From Qipengyuania oceanensis (GTDB lineage Bacteria; Pseudomonadota; Alphaproteobacteria; Sphingomonadales; Sphingomonadaceae), in assembly GCF_009827535.1 (NCBI RefSeq), contig NZ_WTYN01000004.1:1-64000 (forward strand): 64,000 bases of DNA, read 5' to 3'. The notes under the pieces are model-generated. The model was not told where the DNA came from. It saw only the letters and a list, made by a program, of their open reading frames with translations, and searched no databases. The position numbers and the translations under genes are program-made. This document shows positions 44,744 through 52,547 of the stretch, in pieces; positions within the stretch are counted from its first letter, which is position 1, and every line of letters begins with the position of its first letter.

Positions 44744-45903
44744 ACGCGACCTGCCAGGGCGCCGCCCAGGAGGCAGGCACCGGGGTCGGCGCGGCACTGC
44801 GCGCGGTCGACTGCACCGCGAGCGAGATGACCGCGAGCGCTTTCGGCCGCCTGTTTGCCAGTGGCGGGGCGCTGGGCACCGTGCTCACGATCCTGCTCAC
44901 GCTGTTCATCGCCTTCTTCGCGATCGCGCTGCTGCTGGGCCGCACGAACCTGTCGGTGCGCTCGCTCACGCCGCGGATGATGACGTTGGGGCTGGTGCTG
45001 ACCTTTGCGACCAGCTGGCTCGCCTATCAGAGCGTGGTGTGGAACCTGGCAACGGGCGCGCCGGACGAGTTGGCGACGATCATCGCCGGGACCGACGGTT
45101 CGGCGACGCAGGTCTTCGCGAGCAAGCTCGATGTCGTCTTCCTGGCAATTCAGGAGACAACCCAGGGGACGCAGGATTTCTCCGCCTTCTCGCCGCCGGG
45201 AATGATGTGGCTCGGCGCAATGCTGTTGCTGCTCGGAACTGTCGGCGTTCTGGTCACCGCGCGCATAGCGCTCGCGGTGCTGGTCGCGATCGGTCCGGTC
45301 TTCGTGGTGATGGCGCTGTTCAACGGGACGCGGGGACTGTTCACCGGCTGGCTCAAGGGGCTGGTGATGCTGGCGGTCGTCCCGATCTTCGTGGTGCTCG
45401 GCGGCTCGATCATGCTCGAACTCGCCGTACCGATCCTCGCCGCGCTCACCGCGACGCCCGGGGCGATCGACCCGCAGGCCGCGATGGCTTTCTTCGTGAT
45501 CGGCGCGGTGCATTGCGCGCTGATGGCGATGATGGTGAAGGTCGGCGGCACGATGGTATCGGGCTGGACGGTCTTCGGCCTTGTGCCCGATGCGATGGAC
45601 AAGCCAGTGCGCGGGACTTCCGCTTCGGGCGCGTCCCCGGCAGCAGCCCAGGCCTATGCACGGGCGGCGGCAACGCCTTCCCAACGAAGCGAGCCCTCGC
45701 GCCAGATCGCCATTCCTGCAACCGGCACGCTCACCGCCGCAAACGACAGCGGCGCTTCAGGGTCGGTCAATCGCACGACAGTCATCCAGTCCGGATCGGC
45801 GGCAGCACCCGCCACGACCGCGAGTTCTGTTGCACCGTCCCGCGTGCAGGGAATCGGAAACCGGTTCCGGCCCGCCAATATTCGAACGGAGAAGTTCTCA
45901 TGA
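44740..45903 (+). CDS. virB6: VirB6/TrbL-like polytopic membrane protein
   Basis: A 387-residue protein with about six hydrophobic segments between residues 45 and 280, including LLGTVGVLVTARIALAVLVAIGPVFV, the core of the VirB6 family, and a hydrophilic Ser/Thr/Ala-rich C-terminal tail of about 95 residues. VirB6 forms part of the inner-membrane channel. It overlaps virB4 upstream and virB9 downstream by four bases each, leaving no room for a virB8 gene, which often follows virB6. Confidence 0.88.
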   Translation: MNATCQGAAQEAGTGVGAALRAVDCTASEMTASAFGRLFASGGALGTVLTILLTLFIAFFAIALLLGRTNLSVRSLTPRMMTLGLVLTFATSWLAYQSVVWNLATGAPDELATIIAGTDGSATQVFASKLDVVFLAIQETTQGTQDFSAFSPPGMMWLGAMLLLLGTVGVLVTARIALAVLVAIGPVFVVMALFNGTRGLFTGWLKGLVMLAVVPIFVVLGGSIMLELAVPILAALTATPGAIDPQAAMAFFVIGAVHCALMAMMVKVGGTMVSGWTVFGLVPDAMDKPVRGTSASGASPAAAQAYARAAATPSQRSEPSRQIAIPATGTLTAANDSGASGSVNRTTVIQSGSAAAPATTASSVAPSRVQGIGNRFRPANIRTEKFS

Positions 45904-46691
45904 TCCGCGCGGCTCTCATCACCTTCGCGCCTCTTGCCCTGCTCGCTGTCGCATCGCCGGCATCCGCGCAGGACAGTCGGCTGGTGGAAGTGGCCTATGA
46001 CGAGGCCCAGGTCTTCCGGCTGGAAGGCCGCGTCAACGTGCAGGCGACGATCGCCTTCGCAGACGACGAGCGGATCGAGAACGTCGCCATCGGCGATTCG
46101 CAGAGCTGGCAGATCACGCCCAACAAGCGCGCGACGCTGCTGTTCGTGAAGCCTCTTTCGCCCAGTGCTAGCACCAACATGACCGTCGTCACCGACAAGC
46201 GGACCTATCTGTTCGACCTCGTTGCCGGCCCCCGCTCGAAGCCGGTCTATGTCCTGCGCTTCAGCTACCCGGAAGAAGAGCGCAAGGCAGCATTGCAGCT
46301 GGCCCAAGGGCCGAGCGCGGAAGAACTCGCCGCTGCCACCGCGCCGGAACAGATCGTCGATCCGGCGGAACTCAATTTCGCCTGGACGACGAGCGGCGAT
46401 GCCAACCTGCTGCCGGCGCGCAGCTACGACAACGGCACGGCGACCTATCTCAGCTGGCCTGCCGGCCGCGCGGTACCGGCGATACTGATCAAGGATGCCA
46501 AGGGCACCGAGGGCCCGGTCAATTTCACCGTGCGCGGGGACACCATCGTGGTCGACGGCGTTCCGCGCGAGATCGTGCTGCGCTCGGGCAAGGATGCCGC
46601 GCTGCTGGTCAACGCCGGCCCGGCGCGAGCCGACCGTCCCCTAAGCAGCGGCAACAAGGCTGCCCTGGCCGCCAACATGGAGAGCAACTGA
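45900..46691 (+). CDS. virB9: VirB9-like outer-membrane core component
   Basis: A 263-residue periplasmic protein with a signal peptide ending near residue 24 (ASPASAQ), the N-terminal VirB9 region (WQITPNKRATLLFVKPLSPSASTNMTVVTDKRTYLFDL is the family core) and the C-terminal domain that binds VirB7/VirB10 in the outer-membrane ring (about 165-250). It overlaps virB6 and virB10. No VirB7 lipoprotein gene is recognisable nearby. Confidence 0.9.
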   Translation: MIRAALITFAPLALLAVASPASAQDSRLVEVAYDEAQVFRLEGRVNVQATIAFADDERIENVAIGDSQSWQITPNKRATLLFVKPLSPSASTNMTVVTDKRTYLFDLVAGPRSKPVYVLRFSYPEEERKAALQLAQGPSAEELAAATAPEQIVDPAELNFAWTTSGDANLLPARSYDNGTATYLSWPAGRAVPAILIKDAKGTEGPVNFTVRGDTIVVDGVPREIVLRSGKDAALLVNAGPARADRPLSSGNKAALAANMESN

Positions 46692-47827
46692 TGCGCCTCG
46701 CGATGCGCCTGCCCGCGCAAAAGGGCTCCGATGGCGTCGCCAACGATGTCGATCCGCGCGACGAGGGTACGCCCGATGTCACCGATCTCGCCAATCGCGT
46801 CTCCTATCCGGCAGTCGCCAATCGCAACACCCGCAGCGACGGCATGGGCCTTGCCGCAGGTGTGCTGATCGTCGCGGCGCTCGGTGCGGTGACGCTCTGG
46901 AGCATGAATGCCGCCCGGGTCGAGCCGCAGCAGGGCATCGGCGGCGAAGTGCAGCCGGGCCCCGCACCCGATGCCATGCCCTACGTTCCGCCCGAAGCGG
47001 TCACGGTCGTGCAGCCGGTCGAAACGCTCGCCGCCGCTCCGCAGCCGGTCGGCATGCCGCCGCCGGTCACCGCCTATGCTCCGGCCCAGCAGGCCCAGCC
47101 GTCGGGCAATCGCTACGCTTCGCCGACGGTCGTCTTCGACGCAGGCGCGATGCCGGTGGGCATAGTTCCGGCAGGCGAGGCGGTAGCTGCAGGGGAAGGA
47201 ACCGCGGCAGCAGGCGGTTCGGCCAACGATTTCGCCAGCCGGATCGGCGGCGTGGGTGGTGCGCCCGCGCAAGCGAGGGCAATGGTCAATCCGCAGACCA
47301 CGGTGACGCAGGGAACGCTGATCCCCGCGATCCTCGAAACCGCGATCGATACCAACGTCCCGGGCTATGTCCGCGCGGTCGTCAGCCAGGACGTGCGCAG
47401 CTTCGACGGCAGCCGCGTGCTGGTCCCGCGGTCGAGCCGCCTGATCGGCCAGTATCAGTCGGGGATGCAGGGCGGGCAGAAGCGCGCCTATGTCATCTGG
47501 ACCCGTCTGATCCGGCCCGACGGCGCCTCGGTGCAGCTCGCCTCGCCTGCGATCGGCTTCGACGGAACGACCGGCCTGCAAGGCAAGGTCTCGGGTAACG
47601 GTTTCTTCAAGCGCTTCGGCTCGGCCATGCTGCTGTCGGTCGTCGGAGGCCTGTCGACCATCGCGTCGGGCGGGGCATCGGTGGTGCTCGGCGGCGCGGG
47701 TTCGTCGGCAGCGGCCACTGCCGCGGAGCAGGACGGACAGCGCAGCCCGACGGTGCGCGTGCGCCAGGGCGAGCCGATCCGCATCTTCACCGCGCGCGAC
47801 CTCGACTTCAGCCAGGTCAGCGGCTGA
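46691..47827 (+). CDS. virB10: VirB10/TrbI-like envelope-spanning protein
   Basis: A 378-residue protein: cytoplasmic N-terminus, one membrane helix at about 55-75 (GLAAGVLIVAALGAVTLWSM), a Pro/Ala-rich periplasmic stretch (about 80-140) and the C-terminal VirB10 barrel domain (LIPAILETAIDTNVPGYVRA; LVPRSSRLIGQYQSGMQGGQ). It connects inner and outer membrane parts and senses ATPase action. Its start shares one base with the virB9 stop. Confidence 0.93.
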   Translation: MRLAMRLPAQKGSDGVANDVDPRDEGTPDVTDLANRVSYPAVANRNTRSDGMGLAAGVLIVAALGAVTLWSMNAARVEPQQGIGGEVQPGPAPDAMPYVPPEAVTVVQPVETLAAAPQPVGMPPPVTAYAPAQQAQPSGNRYASPTVVFDAGAMPVGIVPAGEAVAAGEGTAAAGGSANDFASRIGGVGGAPAQARAMVNPQTTVTQGTLIPAILETAIDTNVPGYVRAVVSQDVRSFDGSRVLVPRSSRLIGQYQSGMQGGQKRAYVIWTRLIRPDGASVQLASPAIGFDGTTGLQGKVSGNGFFKRFGSAMLLSVVGGLSTIASGGASVVLGGAGSSAAATAAEQDGQRSPTVRVRQGEPIRIFTARDLDFSQVSG

Positions 47828-47840
47828 GGCAAGTCCAGCG

Positions 47841-48836
47841 ATGAGCGCCGATATCCATTCCCTGCCAAGCGACAACCCGGTCGAGCGCAGCGTCTATCTC
47901 GACGCCTACCTCGCTCCATTCCGCGAATGGCTCGAGCGCGACACGGTGACCGAGATCCTGGTCAACCGGCCGGGCGAGGTGTGGGTGGAAGATGCCGCCC
48001 AGCCGGGGATGCAGAGGATCGAGACCGACGCGATCGACGACCGGCTCGTCCAGCGGCTCGCCGAACAGGTCGCGCGGGTCAGCCACCAGGGGATCAATCG
48101 CGAGCATCCGCTGCTGGGCGCCACTCTGCCTGACGGTGCGCGCGTGCAGTTCTGCGGCCCGCCCGCCAGCCGCAAGCACTGGGTCATGGCGATCCGTCGC
48201 CACCGGCGGCTCGATCTGCCGCTGGATGCCTACGACACAGGTCCGCTCGCGGGCGACCGGCACGAGGCGATGCCCGACGCGCAAGCCGAGCCGATCGCTT
48301 ACCTGCGCGAGACGATCCGCCAGCGCCGCACGATTCTGATTTCGGGCGGCACCAGCACTGGCAAGACCACCTTTCTCAACGCCATGCTGCAGGAAATCCC
48401 GCAGCACGAACGCGTCGTGCTGGTCGAGGATACGCCCGAGTTGAAGATTCCCGGTGCGAACGGCGTCGGCCTTGTCGCGGTCAAGGGCGAGCTGGGCGAG
48501 GCCAAGGTCACCGCCAACGAATTGCTGCAGGCGGCGCTACGCTTGAGGCCCGACCGGATCGTGCTCGGCGAATTGCGCGGCGCGGAAAGTGTCAGCTTCC
48601 TGCGCGCGATCAACACCGGCCACCCGGGCAGCTTCTCGACCGTTCATGCCAACAGCCTGCGCGGTGCGCTCGAACAGCTCAGCCTGATGGTGATGCAGAC
48701 CGGCATCGGCCTCACCCGCAGCGACACGATCGCCTATGCGGCGAGCGTGATCGACGTGATCGTCCAGCTGAAGCGCGATGCCAACGGCAAGCGCGGGATC
48801 GCCGCGATCGCAGAGAGCAGCACGCTGGTCGAGTGA
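47841..48836 (+). CDS. virB11: VirB11-like traffic ATPase
   Basis: A 331-residue hexameric ATPase with Walker A GGTSTGKTT (169-177), the Asp box VLVEDTPEL, the His box region RPDRIVLGELRGAES, and HPGSFSTVHANS. It switches the T4SS between pilus and substrate modes. Last gene of the operon; a VirD4 coupling protein does not follow. The next gene converges eight bases away. Confidence 0.93.
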   Translation: MSADIHSLPSDNPVERSVYLDAYLAPFREWLERDTVTEILVNRPGEVWVEDAAQPGMQRIETDAIDDRLVQRLAEQVARVSHQGINREHPLLGATLPDGARVQFCGPPASRKHWVMAIRRHRRLDLPLDAYDTGPLAGDRHEAMPDAQAEPIAYLRETIRQRRTILISGGTSTGKTTFLNAMLQEIPQHERVVLVEDTPELKIPGANGVGLVAVKGELGEAKVTANELLQAALRLRPDRIVLGELRGAESVSFLRAINTGHPGSFSTVHANSLRGALEQLSLMVMQTGIGLTRSDTIAYAASVIDVIVQLKRDANGKRGIAAIAESSTLVE

Positions 48837-48843
48837 GACTGCC

Positions 48844-49602
48844 TCAGCGCGGGCCGCCATCGACCTGCAGCAATTCGCCGGTGACATAGCTCGACGACGG
48901 GCTCGCCAGCATCAGCGCGGCGGTGACGATCTCTTCGGGCCTGCCGGGCCGACCCAGCGCGACGGGCGACGTCTCGCGCGCTTCCTGCGTCCAGGCGTTC
49001 GCGATGTCGGTCAGGAAGGGGCCGGGCACGATGGCGTTCACGCGCACCTTGGGCGCATATTCCTTCGCGAGCGATACGGTCATCGCGTTGATCGCGGCCT
49101 TCGCGCCGGAATAGGGCACGACGCCGGGCATAGCGTGGAGCGAGGCGGTGGAACTGATGTTGATGATCGTACCGCCATTGCCATCGGCCATGCGCTTGCC
49201 GACCTGGCTGGCCAGCCTGAACGGCCCCTTGAAATTGAGGTTGAGCACCGAATCGAACAATTGTTCGGTGACCTCGTGGCTCGGGCAGGCAGGCCCCATG
49301 CCGGCATTATTGATGAGGATATCGACGCGGCCGAAAGCGTCATATGCCGCAGCGATCAGCGCATCGATGTCGTCCCAACGCCCGCAGTGCGCCGCATGGG
49401 CCAGCCCCTTGCGTCCCATGCTCTCGACTTCGGCCACGACATGCTCGCAGGCATCGAGCTTGCGACTGGCGACGATGCAATCCGCGCCGCGCGCGGCGAG
49501 CGCGAGCACCATTTCGCGGCCCAGTCCGCGGCTGCCCCCGGTCACCAGCGCGACCTTGCCGGTGAAGTCGAACAGCGGGTCGCGGCTTTCCAGCGCGATC
49601 AC
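48844..49602 (-). CDS. SDR family oxidoreductase
   Basis: A 252-residue short-chain dehydrogenase. Cofactor motif TGGSRGLG (21-28), NNAG near 95, and catalytic residues Ser (in NISSTASLHA), Tyr and Lys in YSGAK. Ends in GELLQVDGG as in classical SDRs. I use the GTG at 49602, which overlaps the thiolase stop as GTGA and has GGGAG eight bases upstream; an ATG 15 bases earlier is the alternative. Co-transcribed with the thiolase-like gene, so likely a hydroxyacyl- or keto-substrate enzyme of lipid metabolism. Confidence 0.88.
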   Translation of the reverse strand: MIALESRDPLFDFTGKVALVTGGSRGLGREMVLALAARGADCIVASRKLDACEHVVAEVESMGRKGLAHAAHCGRWDDIDALIAAAYDAFGRVDILINNAGMGPACPSHEVTEQLFDSVLNLNFKGPFRLASQVGKRMADGNGGTIINISSTASLHAMPGVVPYSGAKAAINAMTVSLAKEYAPKVRVNAIVPGPFLTDIANAWTQEARETSPVALGRPGRPEEIVTAALMLASPSSSYVTGELLQVDGGPR

Positions 49603-51116
49603 GAGATGCGCTCCCAATAGGCGATGTCGTCTGTGTCGCGCACCACCGTCCCGCTGGTCCCGACCGGCTCGACCTTGCCGTCCGTCAGGAAGGCGATCGT
49701 CGCCGTGTCGTCGGGCGCGACCATCGCCAAAGTGCGCGTTCCGTCGGGCGTGCGGGCGAGCACCGTGCCCATGCGCGGGCTGCCGTCGCGGCGATAGTGC
49801 ACCGTATAGCTCTCGATCTCGGCCTTGCCTTCGTATTCCTGATCGAGATCGGGCACTTCGCCGCGGGCCTCGTCCGCTTCTGCCTGGTAGTCGAAGTCCT
49901 GCGGGAAGCTGGCAGCCGCGATCGGAGCGGAGGCGAGCAGGATGGTATGGTTGTGCGTCGCATAGCCGCCATTGGCGAAGAGCAGGCCCTTGCCGCCCGT
50001 CTCGCGCAGCTTGAGCACCATGCTGGCGACCGCGTGGCTCATGTAATTGCCGATCGGCCCGCCGCCGAACGTCAGCCCGCCGAATACCGTCATCGGCTTG
50101 TCGAGCGGCCAGTCGATCACACGCCGTGCCATCTTGGGAACGCAGGGGAAGCAGGAATAGAGCTCGATATGGTCGATGTCCGACGTCTCGACCGCGTTGA
50201 GTTCCATCGCGCGCCGCAATGAAACCGCCATGCTGGGCGAGGCTTCGAAAGTGTCGCGCTCGAGAAAATCGTCCGATTCGTGGGCCGCCGCCCCCATGCC
50301 GACATAGACGATCCTGTCGTCCGGCACGCCGCGCCGCCGTGCCTCTGCCAGGCTGGTGACGATGAAGCCCGCGCCCTGGTTGACCGATGAATTGGCGACC
50401 TGCAGCTTGGTATAGGGAAAGGCGATCGGGCGATTGTTCTCGTCGGCCGCGACGATCTCTTCGGGTTTTCGCGGATCGTGGATCCAGGCTGCCGGGTTCT
50501 CGTTCGCGACCTCGCTGAAGCCCGACCAGATGGCCCCGCTTTCCGCCTGCGCTTCTTCAAGGCTCTGCCCGTAGGCTGCGCGGCCCGCGTTCTCATAAAG
50601 CGGATAGACATCGACCGGGACGGTCAGGCCGTAGCTCTGGCGGTAGCCCTTTTTGACCCGATGCGCTGCATCGCGAAGGGCATTGGGCGTATGGTCGCTC
50701 CCGGCCTTTGCGGCCGCAGCCTTGGCGTGCGCGGCCGCTGTCCGCAGTGCTTCGGCACCGACGACGCAGGCGATCGTGCCTTCGCCCGCGCCGATCCGGT
50801 TGGCCGCGCGGTTTAGCAGCAGGATCGGGCTGTCGCCATTGGGGAGCGCCGTCTGGAAAGTGTGGGCCGGCGACATTCCGCAACCCTTCGCGACACTGTC
50901 GGTCAGGGGATTGAGCTGGGGGAACGAGAGTTGCGAGACGATCTCGAGCGAATCCGCATCCGCCAGCCAGCCGCCGCCCGCGTCCTCGTCCGCCGCACCG
51001 AGGGCGGCGACCATCAACTCGCCCGAATCCATGCCTTCGAGCGGGTCTTGGGGCCGGTCGTTGACCTGGCCTACGCCGACGATGACGGGAATGCGTTCTG
51101 GGTTCGGGTTCGCCAT
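49599..51116 (-). CDS. Thiolase-superfamily acetyl-CoA acetyltransferase-like protein
   Basis: A 505-residue protein of the thiolase fold (IPVIVGVGQVNDRP start; GGPIGNYMSHAVASMV near 320, equivalent to the GHP/His region). About 90 residues at the C-terminus form an extra domain (YTVHYRRDGSPRMGTVLA) of OB-like appearance, as in long acetyl-CoA acetyltransferases of actinobacteria and sphingomonads. I cannot clearly locate the usual nucleophilic Cys, so catalysis by the classic route is not certain. Upstream partner of the SDR; divergent from an acyl-CoA dehydrogenase, suggesting a shared fatty or isoprenoid acid pathway. Confidence 0.82.
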   Translation of the reverse strand: MANPNPERIPVIVGVGQVNDRPQDPLEGMDSGELMVAALGAADEDAGGGWLADADSLEIVSQLSFPQLNPLTDSVAKGCGMSPAHTFQTALPNGDSPILLLNRAANRIGAGEGTIACVVGAEALRTAAAHAKAAAAKAGSDHTPNALRDAAHRVKKGYRQSYGLTVPVDVYPLYENAGRAAYGQSLEEAQAESGAIWSGFSEVANENPAAWIHDPRKPEEIVAADENNRPIAFPYTKLQVANSSVNQGAGFIVTSLAEARRRGVPDDRIVYVGMGAAAHESDDFLERDTFEASPSMAVSLRRAMELNAVETSDIDHIELYSCFPCVPKMARRVIDWPLDKPMTVFGGLTFGGGPIGNYMSHAVASMVLKLRETGGKGLLFANGGYATHNHTILLASAPIAAASFPQDFDYQAEADEARGEVPDLDQEYEGKAEIESYTVHYRRDGSPRMGTVLARTPDGTRTLAMVAPDDTATIAFLTDGKVEPVGTSGTVVRDTDDIAYWERIS

Positions 51117-51234
51117 GCTCTCTCCTCTTCGCGTCCGGATTAGCGGGCCGGTAGCGTTTTGCTACCTTTACAAATGCCAGCCGAAGGGCAAGCGTAACTC
51201 GCAAGCCAATCAAGATTCCGGGAGCTTTCCAGCC

Positions 51235-52377
51235 ATGCTCGATACTGCAAACCGCACCGCCTACAACGAAGACCACGAGGCTTTCCGCGACACGGTCCGC
51301 AAGGTCTTTGCCGAGCACATGACGCCCAACCTCGACAAGCACGAGGAAGAGGGCATCGTGGGGCGCGAGGCGTGGAAGGCGCTGGGCGAGGCGGGTATGC
51401 TGTGTCCGACCGTCAAGGAAGAAAACGGCGGTCTCGGCCTGGATTTCGGATTCAATTGCGTCCTGACCGAGGAACTGAGCTACCTCGGCTCTTCCGCCGG
51501 GTTCACGCTGCAGAACGACATCACGGCCAATTATTTCGAGCGGCTCGGCACCGACGAGCAGCGCGCTAAATATCTGCCCGGCATGGTGAGCGGCGATATC
51601 ATCACCGCGATCGCCATGACCGAGCCGGGCGCGGGAAGCGATCTGCAGGGCATTCGCACGACTGCGGTCAAGGATGGCAACCACCTGGTCGTCAACGGCT
51701 CGAAAACCTACATCACCAATGGCCAGAACGCCGATGTCGTGATCGTCGTCGCCAAGACCGATCCGACTCTCGGCGCGAAGGGTACCTCGCTGGTGCTGGT
51801 CGATGCAGACACGCCCGGCTTCGAGCGCGGTCGCAATCTCGACAAGATCGGCCAGCATTCGGCCGACACGTCGGAACTGTTCTTCAACGACGTGCGCGTT
51901 CCGATGACCAATATCCTCGGGCAGGAGGGCAGGGGTTTCATCCACCTGATGGAGGAACTGCCGCAGGAGCGCCTCGGCATCGCGGTCGGTGCGCAGGCCG
52001 CCGCGCAGCGCGCCTTCGACGAAGCGGTCAAGTTCACCAAGGATCGCAAGGCATTCGGGCAGACCGTGTTCGAATTCCAGAACACCAAGTTCACGCTCGC
52101 CGATCTGAAGGCGAAGCTCCAGGTCGGCTGGGCACACCTCGATTGGGCGATCCGCAAGCATCTCTCTGGCGAACTGACCACCGACGAGGCGAGCGCCGCC
52201 AAGCTGTGGCACACCGACCTGCAGTGGGAGGCCTGCGATGCCGCGCTCCAGTTGCACGGCGGAGCGGGCTACATGAACGAATATGCCATCGCACGCTTGT
52301 GGCGCGATGCCCGCGTAACGCGCATCTTCGGGGGCACGAACGAGATCATGAAGGAAGTGATCAGCCGCTCGATCTGA
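51235..52377 (+). CDS. Acyl-CoA dehydrogenase
   Basis: A 380-residue acyl-CoA dehydrogenase of normal length. Signature AMTEPGAGSDLQGIRTTA near residue 125, and the C-terminal LQLHGGAGYMNEYAIARLWRD and FGGTNEIMKEVISR, with the usual Glu in the last helices. Flavoenzyme passing electrons to ETF. The start at 51235 is preceded by GGGAGC; a much longer in-frame region upstream is antisense to the thiolase. It is divergent from the thiolase-SDR pair with 118 bp between. Confidence 0.92.
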   Translation: MLDTANRTAYNEDHEAFRDTVRKVFAEHMTPNLDKHEEEGIVGREAWKALGEAGMLCPTVKEENGGLGLDFGFNCVLTEELSYLGSSAGFTLQNDITANYFERLGTDEQRAKYLPGMVSGDIITAIAMTEPGAGSDLQGIRTTAVKDGNHLVVNGSKTYITNGQNADVVIVVAKTDPTLGAKGTSLVLVDADTPGFERGRNLDKIGQHSADTSELFFNDVRVPMTNILGQEGRGFIHLMEELPQERLGIAVGAQAAAQRAFDEAVKFTKDRKAFGQTVFEFQNTKFTLADLKAKLQVGWAHLDWAIRKHLSGELTTDEASAAKLWHTDLQWEACDAALQLHGGAGYMNEYAIARLWRDARVTRIFGGTNEIMKEVISRSI

Positions 52378-52408
52378 GCGCGAACCAAGCATTCCGTAAC
52401 GTCGAAAA

Positions 52409-52428
52409 GCCCGCGGCGCGCCGCGGGC
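52409..52428. repeat. Perfect 20-bp GC palindrome
   Basis: GCCCGCGGCG followed directly by CGCCGCGGGC. On the minus strand it is followed by TTTTCGACG, on the plus strand by AGGCG, so it is a poor terminator for the plus-strand acyl-CoA dehydrogenase just upstream. It might still act as a weak terminator or a regulator site before the TonB receptor. Confidence 0.5.
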
Positions 52429-52547
52429 AGGCGTGGATTCGCGTCGTGCACAGGCTTGTAAAAGCCCACTTGCCAGACTGGCCGGTTGTGGCTTAGCTTC
52501 TCCATTCCACAAGCCGCGCAAAAGCGGCATGGAACAAGGAGAGGATC

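Noticed and set aside
42914-44797. Long 627-codon minus-strand frame
   Set aside because: Antisense to virB4 with its Walker motifs; no ribosome site or recognisable domain.
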